64,000 bases of DNA from Cyanobacteria bacterium FACHB-502 (GTDB taxonomy: Bacteria > Cyanobacteriota > Cyanobacteriia > Elainellales > Elainellaceae): the NCBI GenBank assembly GCA_014695325.1, contig JACJNZ010000048.1, forward strand, positions 186,001-250,000. The letters run 5' to 3'. Both the position numbers and the translations under genes were made by a program. Below are positions 57,689 through 64,000 of this stretch, one piece after another. The notes beneath the pieces were generated by a model. That model was not told where the DNA came from, did no database searches, and saw only the letters and a program-made list of their open reading frames with translations. The first letter of the stretch is position 1; every line of letters begins with the position of its first letter.

Positions 57689-58444
57689 ATGGAAATATCA
57701 TCAGTCGATTGGACGGCTGGCATCCTCAACGCTTTTCAAATTGAAACTGCTGCCAGCATTTTTGGGCAAGCCGCTCCAACTAAATTTAGCCTTGATTTCT
57801 CCAGGATTGTTCCTAACATTCCATTTATTCTTCAAGGGATTGGAGTGACACTGGGGTTTACGCTGGTTTCTGCGGTGATTGGGTTTACCTGGGGAACGAT
57901 TCTTTCGATTTTTAAAATTTCTACGTTTAAACCATTGCGCTGGTTTGCTGATTTTTATACTTCTGTCTTTCGCGGTACACCACTGATTTTGCAGCTTGCG
58001 ATTATTTACTTCTCGACACCTCAGCTAATTGGCTATTCGATTCCTGCCTTCCAGGCAGGGGTAATTACGTTTTCACTCAATTCTGCTGCCTATAGCTCGG
58101 AAACGATTCGCGGTGGCATTATGGCAGTTGATAAAGGGCAGCGCGAAGCCGCAATGTCGATGGGTGTTGCCTACCCGCTTATGATGTGGGATATTATCTT
58201 GCCTCAGGCATTTAAAAACATTTTGCCTGCGCTAGTAAATGAAAGTATTGCCTTGCTGAAAGACTCGTCTCTGGTGTCTACGGTCGGTGCGCTAGACTTA
58301 ATGCGGCGCGGACAAATTGTTGCGGCTGAAAAGTTTATTTTTTTTGAACCGTTAATTCTGGTTGGTTTGGTTTACTACGTGATGGTGATGGGCTTTACCG
58401 TGCTATCGCGCCGCTTAGAACGGAGGATGCGGAAAAGTGATTAG
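57689..58444 (+). CDS. Polar amino acid ABC transporter permease
   Basis: 251 residues from ATG 57689; the longer frame begins at a TTG two codons upstream. An amphipathic N-terminus of about 40 residues precedes five membrane segments beginning [37 protein letters not shown] and the EAA loop [21 protein letters not shown] identify the His/Glu/Gln/Arg permease family. It pairs as a dimer with the ATPase. The ATPase GTG start lies within its last codons. Confidence 0.93.
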   Translation: MEISSVDWTAGILNAFQIETAASIFGQAAPTKFSLDFSRIVPNIPFILQGIGVTLGFTLVSAVIGFTWGTILSIFKISTFKPLRWFADFYTSVFRGTPLILQLAIIYFSTPQLIGYSIPAFQAGVITFSLNSAAYSSETIRGGIMAVDKGQREAAMSMGVAYPLMMWDIILPQAFKNILPALVNESIALLKDSSLVSTVGALDLMRRGQIVAAEKFIFFEPLILVGLVYYVMVMGFTVLSRRLERRMRKSD

Positions 58445-59159
58445 GACAGAATTTTTATCAAAATCATTCGGCAAGTTGAACGTTCTAAAAGATATTTCAA
58501 CTGAGATCAAAAAGGGTCAGGTGGTTGCGATTATTGGCCCTTCAGGATGCGGTAAGTCAACCTTTTTGCGCTGTCTGAATTTGCTCGAAATGCCAACACG
58601 CGGACGCATTTATATCGACAATCAAGATATTACTTCTCCTAAAGTTGATATCAAAGATGTGCGTCAAAATATCGGCATGGTGTTTCAGCACTTTAATCTG
58701 TTTCCACACATGACTGTGCTGGACAATTTGACCTACGCGCCGACTAAGGTCAGAAAACTGCCCAAAGCTCAGGCACGGGAAAAAGCAATGGAGTTGCTGC
58801 ATCGAGTCGGGCTATCAGAAAAAGCTGAAGTGTATCCTTCTCGTCTTTCGGGTGGACAAAAGCAGCGGGTTGCGATCGCCCGATCGCTGGCAATGGAACC
58901 TCAAGTGATGCTGTTTGACGAGCCCACTTCTGCGCTAGACCCGGAGATGGTGAAAGAAGTGCTGGACGTGATGAAGGCACTGGCACAAACCCAAATCACA
59001 ATGGCGATCGTGACGCATGAAATGGGCTTTGCGCGAGAAGTTGCCGACCGCATTATCTTCCTTGATAACGGCAATATTGCTGAAGATGCGCCGCCGGATG
59101 TGTTCTTCTCTAATCCTAAGAGCGAACGCGCCTGTCAGTTTCTAGAGAAGGTGCTGTAG
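58437..59159 (+). CDS. Polar amino acid ABC transporter ATP-binding protein
   Basis: 240 residues from GTG 58437, overlapping the permease stop by 8 nt. Walker A is [10 protein letters not shown]-loop MVFQHFNLF, signature [13 protein letters not shown], Walker [13 protein letters not shown] and H-loop VTHEMGF. Typical of GlnQ/HisP-type subunits, which power uptake of polar amino acids. Overlap with the permease implies coupled translation. Confidence 0.95.
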   Translation: MIRTEFLSKSFGKLNVLKDISTEIKKGQVVAIIGPSGCGKSTFLRCLNLLEMPTRGRIYIDNQDITSPKVDIKDVRQNIGMVFQHFNLFPHMTVLDNLTYAPTKVRKLPKAQAREKAMELLHRVGLSEKAEVYPSRLSGGQKQRVAIARSLAMEPQVMLFDEPTSALDPEMVKEVLDVMKALAQTQITMAIVTHEMGFAREVADRIIFLDNGNIAEDAPPDVFFSNPKSERACQFLEKVL

Positions 59160-59319
59160 AGAAAGTGCTGTAGGGTTCGATTTGCCCTATCTCGTGATTA
59201 GGACAGTTTCCCACACCGGAGAGGGACGGCGATTACGGCGATCGAAAGATTAAACGCTGCTTTATATTCCGTTACGATGAGGGCATTGTTGGTTCCTGCT
59301 TGGCAGGAGGTCAGAACAC

Positions 59320-60471
59320 ATGAACGGTAATCTACGGATCGGTAGCCTGTTTGGAATTCCTTTTTTCGTCAACGCATCCTGGTTTTTGGTCTTCTCGCTT
59401 GTGACCTGGGACTATGGCAGTCAGTTAGGCGCGGCTTTTCCGCAGCTCGGCGTGTCTGCTGGGGTGCTGGGGCTGGTGACGGCTCTGCTGCTGTTTGCTT
59501 CGGTGCTGGCACACGAGTTAGGACATAGCCTGGTAGCCATGCGGCAGGGAATTCCGGTCAAGTCCATTACGCTGTTTATCTTTGGTGGACTGGCAAGTTT
59601 GGGTGAAGAATCGAAGACTCCGGCAGAGGCGTTCTGGGTTGCCGTTGCAGGGCCGCTGGTGAGTTTTGCGCTGTTTGGCATTTTTACAGCTCTAAATATC
59701 TTCACTGCTCTCCCCGCTCCACTAATGGTGGTGGTCGGTGTCCTTGCCTCGATTAATCTGGCATTAGGCATTTTTAACCTACTGCCCGGTTTACCTCTAG
59801 ATGGCGGAAACGTGGTGAAGGCGCTCGTTTGGAAACTGACGGGTAAGCCCTACAAGGGAATTGCATTTGCCAGCCGTATTGGTCGCTTTCTGGGCTGGTT
59901 GGGGATTGGCATCGGTGGCTTGTCGGTGCTGGGCTTTATCCAATTCGGTAGTTTTTGGACGCTGCTGGTGGGCTGGTTCTTACTGCAAAATGCCGATCGC
60001 TATGCCCAGGCTGCTGCGGTGCAAGAACAGTTGAGCGGTCTAACTGCCGAAGATGCGGTGATTCCTAATAGCCCGATCGTTTCGTCTGAGATTTCGCTGC
60101 GGGAATTTGCAAATCAGTACATCATTGGCAATCCGGCAAACTGGCGGAGGTATCTGGTGACGGATACAAACGGTCAGCTTGTGGGTCAGGTCGAAGTGGA
60201 TGCTATGAAGATGATCCCGACGAATGACTGGTGGGATATCTCGGTGCGGCAAATTATGCAGCCTATCACTCAACTAGAAACGATCGCCTCTGATCAGCCG
60301 CTGCTAGATGTAGTGAACCTGATCGAAGAGAAAAACTTGCCTGAATTAGTGGTGCTTAAGGAAGATAAGAAGCCTGCAGGTTTACTGGAGAAGTCCTCCA
60401 TCATCCAACTTCTGCAAGACCGTGCTGCTGCAAAATCAGCTCCCCCTCAACCGATTCCGTCTCAGGCATAA
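59320..60471 (+). CDS. Site-2-type intramembrane metalloprotease with CBS domains
   Basis: 383 residues. The zinc motif HELGH is at 65-69 in the second membrane helix, and the third ligand comes from NLLPGLPLDGGNVV near 160. Five to six membrane segments precede a CBS pair (about 245-370, SLREFANQYIIG and QIMQPITQLETIASDQPL). It cuts substrates within the membrane, classically anti-sigma factors; the CBS domains probably sense adenine nucleotides. No sigma/anti-sigma gene adjoins. AGGAGGT precedes the ATG by 10 nt. Confidence 0.92.
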   Translation: MNGNLRIGSLFGIPFFVNASWFLVFSLVTWDYGSQLGAAFPQLGVSAGVLGLVTALLLFASVLAHELGHSLVAMRQGIPVKSITLFIFGGLASLGEESKTPAEAFWVAVAGPLVSFALFGIFTALNIFTALPAPLMVVVGVLASINLALGIFNLLPGLPLDGGNVVKALVWKLTGKPYKGIAFASRIGRFLGWLGIGIGGLSVLGFIQFGSFWTLLVGWFLLQNADRYAQAAAVQEQLSGLTAEDAVIPNSPIVSSEISLREFANQYIIGNPANWRRYLVTDTNGQLVGQVEVDAMKMIPTNDWWDISVRQIMQPITQLETIASDQPLLDVVNLIEEKNLPELVVLKEDKKPAGLLEKSSIIQLLQDRAAAKSAPPQPIPSQA

Positions 60472-60856
60472 GCGGACTTGCTCCGTAACCTTAATACTCA
60501 CATCGCGCACTAATTGCGATCGCCCCTGTCTCTTTAGGCGGGGGATTTTTTATAGTCAATCCCTGATAGGGTTTTGATTTGGTTGAAATGACGGGTTGCT
60601 GAAAGCTTTGATTTATGGAGTTTTCGAGGTTCGATTGTACGAATTGACCGGGTTGTAGCATTTCTATAGTGGATGGCAAGAAATTTCATTTTGAATCCTG
60701 TCCCAAATCGAGACGGGTCAAGAGTTTGGTGGTTGCGCGGAAGGGAATTGGGGTTCAAATGGTGGAAAGGGCTGTCTTGCAAGAACTTCCGCCCTTGATG
60801 CAGGAATGCCACTCAAAACACCCACCTGTCCGCGCACCGTACCTGAAAACCCCAGT
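60472..60856. other. Spacer between the protease and the duplicated-domain protein genes
   Basis: 385 bases between convergent genes, with one terminator-like hairpin at 60518-60551. Short open frames on both strands have no support. Confidence 0.45.
60518..60551 (+). terminator. Intrinsic terminator after the site-2 protease gene
   Basis: TC(G)CCCC pairs with GGGGGA around a 13-nt loop, with a bulged G, then T6. Confidence 0.6.
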
Positions 60857-61942
60857 TCAGGGATTGCCTGCGATCGCTCCCCAAGCCTGCACGATCGTCA
60901 GCAGATCGGGAGGAAGCTGAGCGGCGACAAAATCAACGTATTGCGTTGTGCTGGTTTGGCTGCTGAGCGTGATGGTAATTGTGTCTGCGGTTGGTTGGCT
61001 GGGAGTATAGCTGAGGCGATCGAATAAGTGAAAGCCTTGCAGCAGCTTTTCAAATTCTTGGACTTGCGCCTGCGATATCTGATGAATGTGGGGCGGAAAC
61101 GAGGACTGGTCTGCCCGCAGCAGCGATCGCATCACCTGACCGCTTTTCAGCAGAATGGTTTCATAGGTGTGTCCGGCAATGCCGCCGCTGGCGATCGAGC
61201 GAAACAAAACCTGCTCTTCGAGGGGAGTAGCCACTTCCGACAAAAACCGGACTCCCTCCAGGCTGGCAGTCGCAAAGCGATTTAAGCGAACCTGCGAGCC
61301 ATCGTTGTTAGAGTGATAGACCCAGCTTTTGCCGTTTCCAGACACAACAACACGCCAGCCGAAGATAGCAATCTGGGAACATATTGCAGTCCCGGTTTCA
61401 ATACCCAGACAGCCATCCCAGTTTTTTTGCTCAGCCTGAGTAATTTGCAGTTGATCGAGCGGAATTCCCGACTCCTGCGAAGCTGCCGATAAGATTCGAT
61501 CGTTGACCTGCTGAGGTAAGGCACTCGATCCCGTGTGGCTTTCCTGCCGGATGGCTTGACCTGTGCTGTCGGTGCGGTAGATCCAGGTTTGCGATCGGTC
61601 TGTCACGGTGATGCGCCAACCCTGCACCAGTGCCAATAAGCAACTTTCCGCAGGTCCGCCCAAGCCCAGACAGCCATCCTGCCAGGTTTCTTTGGTAGCA
61701 GCAACCACTCGCAGACGCGAAGCCGGAATGCCAGTCTCACGGGCGATCGTCCGCCGTACCCGAATGCGAACCGATCGCGGAGCCTGTTCCTGAACACTGG
61801 GGCTGCTGGAGTTTTGGCCAGTGGGCAGTCCCGCTCTGATCGAGGGAAACGAAAATGCAGAAGCAAGCTCTGATGAAGTCGTCAGGAGTACGGCGGTTAA
61901 GCAGGCGATCGAAACCAGACGTGATGCAGATGAATGACGCAT
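60857..61942 (-). CDS. Secreted protein with a duplicated Cys-containing domain
   Basis: 361 residues from ATG 61942 (MRHSSASRLVSIACLTAVLL). The signal peptide ends near SELASA. Two copies of one domain follow. Copy 1 (about 60-125) has ASRLRVVAATKETWQDGCLG and LLALVQGWRITV. Copy 2 (about 140-210) has LDQLQITQAEQKNWDGCLG and IAIFGWRVVV. Each has the DGCLG Cys plus a second Cys, suggesting an intradomain disulfide. The rest (220-361) may be a separate beta-domain. I recall no named family or function. Confidence 0.7.
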   Translation of the reverse strand: MRHSSASRLVSIACLTAVLLTTSSELASAFSFPSIRAGLPTGQNSSSPSVQEQAPRSVRIRVRRTIARETGIPASRLRVVAATKETWQDGCLGLGGPAESCLLALVQGWRITVTDRSQTWIYRTDSTGQAIRQESHTGSSALPQQVNDRILSAASQESGIPLDQLQITQAEQKNWDGCLGIETGTAICSQIAIFGWRVVVSGNGKSWVYHSNNDGSQVRLNRFATASLEGVRFLSEVATPLEEQVLFRSIASGGIAGHTYETILLKSGQVMRSLLRADQSSFPPHIHQISQAQVQEFEKLLQGFHLFDRLSYTPSQPTADTITITLSSQTSTTQYVDFVAAQLPPDLLTIVQAWGAIAGNP

Positions 61943-62041
61943 AACGGTTAAGCCTCTAGAAGGTGAAATCAGCAAGGTGAAATCAGCAAGGTGAGATCAT
62001 CACAAAGTTTGACACTTGCTACCGTAAATCAGGTTCCACGC

Positions 62042-62306
62042 TTTGGCAAAAGCGGTTACAGAAATTGAATCAACCCATGCCAGCATTGGCCAAAAAAATT
62101 GCGATGATCGGGCACATCCGCCAGCTCCCTCCGTCTAAGGGGGTACAGGACAGGACTGAGACGCTCACCATTCGCAAAATTGGCAAGCCGCAGTCTGCCG
62201 GGTGCAATACCGCCGCTTGTAGAGCCTCTGTTTCTCTACGGCTTATTTTCGCTGCTCATGCGCGCAATGGCGCAACTACTCGGTATACAGAACACGGGGA
62301 ACAGGT
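62042..62306 (+). promoter_or_regulatory. Long, structure-rich leader of the hydrolase gene; possible c-di-AMP (ydaO-type) riboswitch
   Basis: 265 bases with several complementary segments. The clearest is GTAGAG/CTCTAC at 62219-62240, within a GCC/GGC outer pair and followed by TTATTTT. Words resembling parts of the ydaO consensus occur, namely GCAAGCCGCA and GGGTGCAATACCGCC, but the match is patchy. Riboswitches of that class often control peptidoglycan hydrolases. The similarity may be chance. Confidence 0.2.
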
Positions 62307-64000
62307 ATGTCAAGCTTTGCTGGAGTCAATCTAAAACAGGCTAGACCCATTGCAGTAGACACTCAAACTCGCATTGCCACCAATCTCAGCGAGACTGGTG
62401 AGGGGATGCCGAATCAACTTTATCGGTTTCGTTTAAACCAACGCAGCAATCTTAATCTGCGAGTAAACAATGCAGAAGCAGGCGTAGAACTGTTGCAGGA
62501 TAAAAATCGGAATGGCAAAGTCGATCGCAACGAGATTTTAGGGCGATCGGTTCAGACCCAAAAATTGCAGCAGCAGGCGAACGATTCTAGAAACGGAAAG
62601 TTAAAGCAGGAATTAAACCAGGGGACATACTTTATCCGCGTTTTGGGAAACGGTGAAGCGGATCAAAGTTATCGCTTTATGCTGTCGGCGATGCCCGTTC
62701 AGTCGAGGGGCAATTTAGCTCAATCAGGAACTCAATCAGGGTTTAATACCTGGTCAGCCACCCGCAACCAGAGCCGCCTGCGGCAATCTACCCCGGTTCC
62801 TTATCGTCTGCAAAGCAACGAAGCCGGACAGGTCTTTGTGCAACCCGACCCCAGCACCCGCAGCTTATCCCGCAACACTGCTGAGAGAGCAAACAATCTG
62901 CGCCCGGTACAGGCTTCTCCCGATCGCTGGAATGCCAGCTTTATTAACCGCACGCGCAGCAACGTCGCCAACTACCGCACCTATAACTTCAATCGGGCGG
63001 ATTTCAAAACCGACTTAGGCAGTCAGGGCAACAATGGCACGGTCATCGCCCGACTCCGGCAGGATTACGGCATGGGCAGCCCCAACAAAAGCATTCGGAC
63101 GCGGCATTTTGCGATGCAAGCTTGGACAAGGGTTCAGCTGGAAGAAGGCAAATTCTACAAAATTACCAGCCAGTCCGATGACGGCACTCGCTTCTTGTTT
63201 AAAAAGCCCGGCAACGACCAAACCGTTACTGAAATTGGCGGCGACTGGCGCAACCGCACTACGAAATCCGCGCCTTGGTCACAAACAATGGTGGCAGGCG
63301 AGGGCGGCAGCTATGACTTTTATGTGCAGTACTACGAGCGCGTCGGAGCTTCCACAATTAACATCACGCTGGAACAAGTTCAAGCCAGCAGCCGCGTCAC
63401 TGCCAATTCTGCAATCAATCTCCGCAGCCAGCCCTCTACGGTAGGCAATACGCCGATCGGAAGCCTCGAAACAGGAACCAGCTTTTCTGTGGTGCGGCAG
63501 GTGCGTTCTGCTACCGATGCCAGCTATCCCAACTGGTATGAAATCACCACCAGCGACGGCAAACGCGGCTATGTGGCAGCCGACAGCAGCTTGATCGAGC
63601 TTGTGGGCAATAGCAATCTGGCGACGATCGGCACAGGTGCGCCCCCAACCAACAATCCTACGATTCCCGGTGGGCCCTTGCCTCCTCAGTCCCCCATTCC
63701 TCAACCTCCACTACCGGGCGGCGTTGGCGGAACCGATCGCAAAACGTTTAACTTCTCGACTACGTATCCCAGCAGTTATTCCTACTTTAAGCAGGATCTT
63801 GCAGAGATTAATAGCCCCAGCTATTACTCCGGCAGCTACAAGCCCATGATCGAAGAGCTGGCACTTCGCTATGACTGGCTCCAGCCTTCGGTTATTGCAG
63901 CGATCGGTTCGCGTGAGTCTGCTTGGGGCTTGCTGCTGGCTCCGAAAGGTCCGAGCGGCACAGGCGACGGCGGATATGGACGCGGTATTATGCAGATCGA
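62307..64000 (+). CDS. Large peptidoglycan hydrolase, PPC/PA14-like/SH3b/lysozyme-like; cut by the window edge
   Basis: ATG 62307 opens 564 codons without a stop to the right edge, so it is easily missed. The order is: a PPC-like domain (about 20-135) with an EF-hand-like DKNRNGKVDRNEI; a Ser/Arg/Gln-rich linker; a PA14-like domain (about 210-355) with HFAMQAWTRVQLEEGKFYKI; an SH3b domain (about 360-435) with INLRSQPSTVGNTPIGSLE; a Pro-rich linker; and a goose-lysozyme/SLT-like domain with AAIGSRESAWG (Glu likely catalytic) and GYGRGIMQID. No classical signal peptide is seen. Probable role: cell-wall cleavage in growth or toxin-like secretion. Confidence 0.85.
   Translation, partial: MSSFAGVNLKQARPIAVDTQTRIATNLSETGEGMPNQLYRFRLNQRSNLNLRVNNAEAGVELLQDKNRNGKVDRNEILGRSVQTQKLQQQANDSRNGKLKQELNQGTYFIRVLGNGEADQSYRFMLSAMPVQSRGNLAQSGTQSGFNTWSATRNQSRLRQSTPVPYRLQSNEAGQVFVQPDPSTRSLSRNTAERANNLRPVQASPDRWNASFINRTRSNVANYRTYNFNRADFKTDLGSQGNNGTVIARLRQDYGMGSPNKSIRTRHFAMQAWTRVQLEEGKFYKITSQSDDGTRFLFKKPGNDQTVTEIGGDWRNRTTKSAPWSQTMVAGEGGSYDFYVQYYERVGASTINITLEQVQASSRVTANSAINLRSQPSTVGNTPIGSLETGTSFSVVRQVRSATDASYPNWYEITTSDGKRGYVAADSSLIELVGNSNLATIGTGAPPTNNPTIPGGPLPPQSPIPQPPLPGGVGGTDRKTFNFSTTYPSSYSYFKQDLAEINSPSYYSGSYKPMIEELALRYDWLQPSVIAAIGSRESAWGLLLAPKGPSGTGDGGYGRGIMQI

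Noticed and set aside
62140-62175. GGACTGAGACG, resembling the CUGAGA of a TPP riboswitch
   Set aside because: The partner segment (ACCCTTTGAACCTGATC-like) is absent downstream.
62065-62334. 89-codon plus-strand frame in the hydrolase leader
   Set aside because: It overlaps the start of the real gene, has composition unlike a folded protein and no family resemblance.

Overview
The window reads as chromosomal DNA of a cyanobacterium. Evidence: CGATCG/GCGATCGC (HIP1-type) octamers are scattered throughout. The gene set includes ferredoxin-dependent glutamate synthase, a CrtH-type carotenoid isomerase, a PAM68 photosystem II assembly factor beside rpsO, a Psb32-like TPM protein, a phytol-kinase-like protein, a HetZ-related protein and very large PAS/GAF hybrid kinases. 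The overall style suggests a Leptolyngbya/Oscillatoria-type genome; that is inference. I found no transposase, phage gene, integrase, rRNA or CRISPR array.

Layout. 1-4.7 kb: the 5' end of a SpoU-type RNA methyltransferase, tRNA-Leu(CAG), murA, ispE, a DUF3082 membrane protein and an Asp/Glu/hydantoin racemase-like gene. 4.7-8.2 kb: a soluble hybrid histidine kinase. 8.2-9.4 kb: a long spacer holding an unlisted 32-codon gene with its own intrinsic terminator. 9.4-18.9 kb: a conserved membrane protein, cobH, a TPM protein, a YbjQ protein, a TPR protein, an AI-2E-type permease, an IscA-like carrier, a cupin and a phosphodiester glycosidase. 19.6-30.2 kb: gltS, a large uncharacterised protein, a PhzF protein, an FHA protein, a CAU-anticodon tRNA, a small membrane protein and a CNNM/CorC protein.

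30.2-39.3 kb is the main signalling block. It is a minus-strand cluster of two hybrid kinases (about 1734 and 720 residues), a single-domain receiver and a receiver-adenylate cyclase. The last two overlap by ATGA. It can be read as a phosphorelay feeding cAMP production, with a second kinase whose C-terminal receivers have decayed.

39.5-54.1 kb: small proteins, a GNAT acetyltransferase, Ppx/GppA, a PEP-synthase-like protein with a divergent ATP lobe, phytol/polyprenol kinase, HetZ-related protein, a motor-less GspE-like protein, rpsO-pam68, an RCK channel and a MATE exporter. 54.2 kb: a well-formed small RNA gene (perfect -35, 17-bp spacer, G+C-rich terminator, anti-Shine-Dalgarno 5' end) that resembles the IsaR1 type. 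54.6-64 kb: crtH, a polar amino acid ABC transporter, a site-2 protease with CBS domains, a duplicated-domain secreted protein, and a large secreted peptidoglycan hydrolase that runs off the right edge.

The most interesting signals are the small RNA at 54.2 kb, the kinase/cyclase cluster, the uncharacterised 569-residue protein at 24.4 kb, the 32-residue gene at 9.1 kb, and the long leader of the edge hydrolase.
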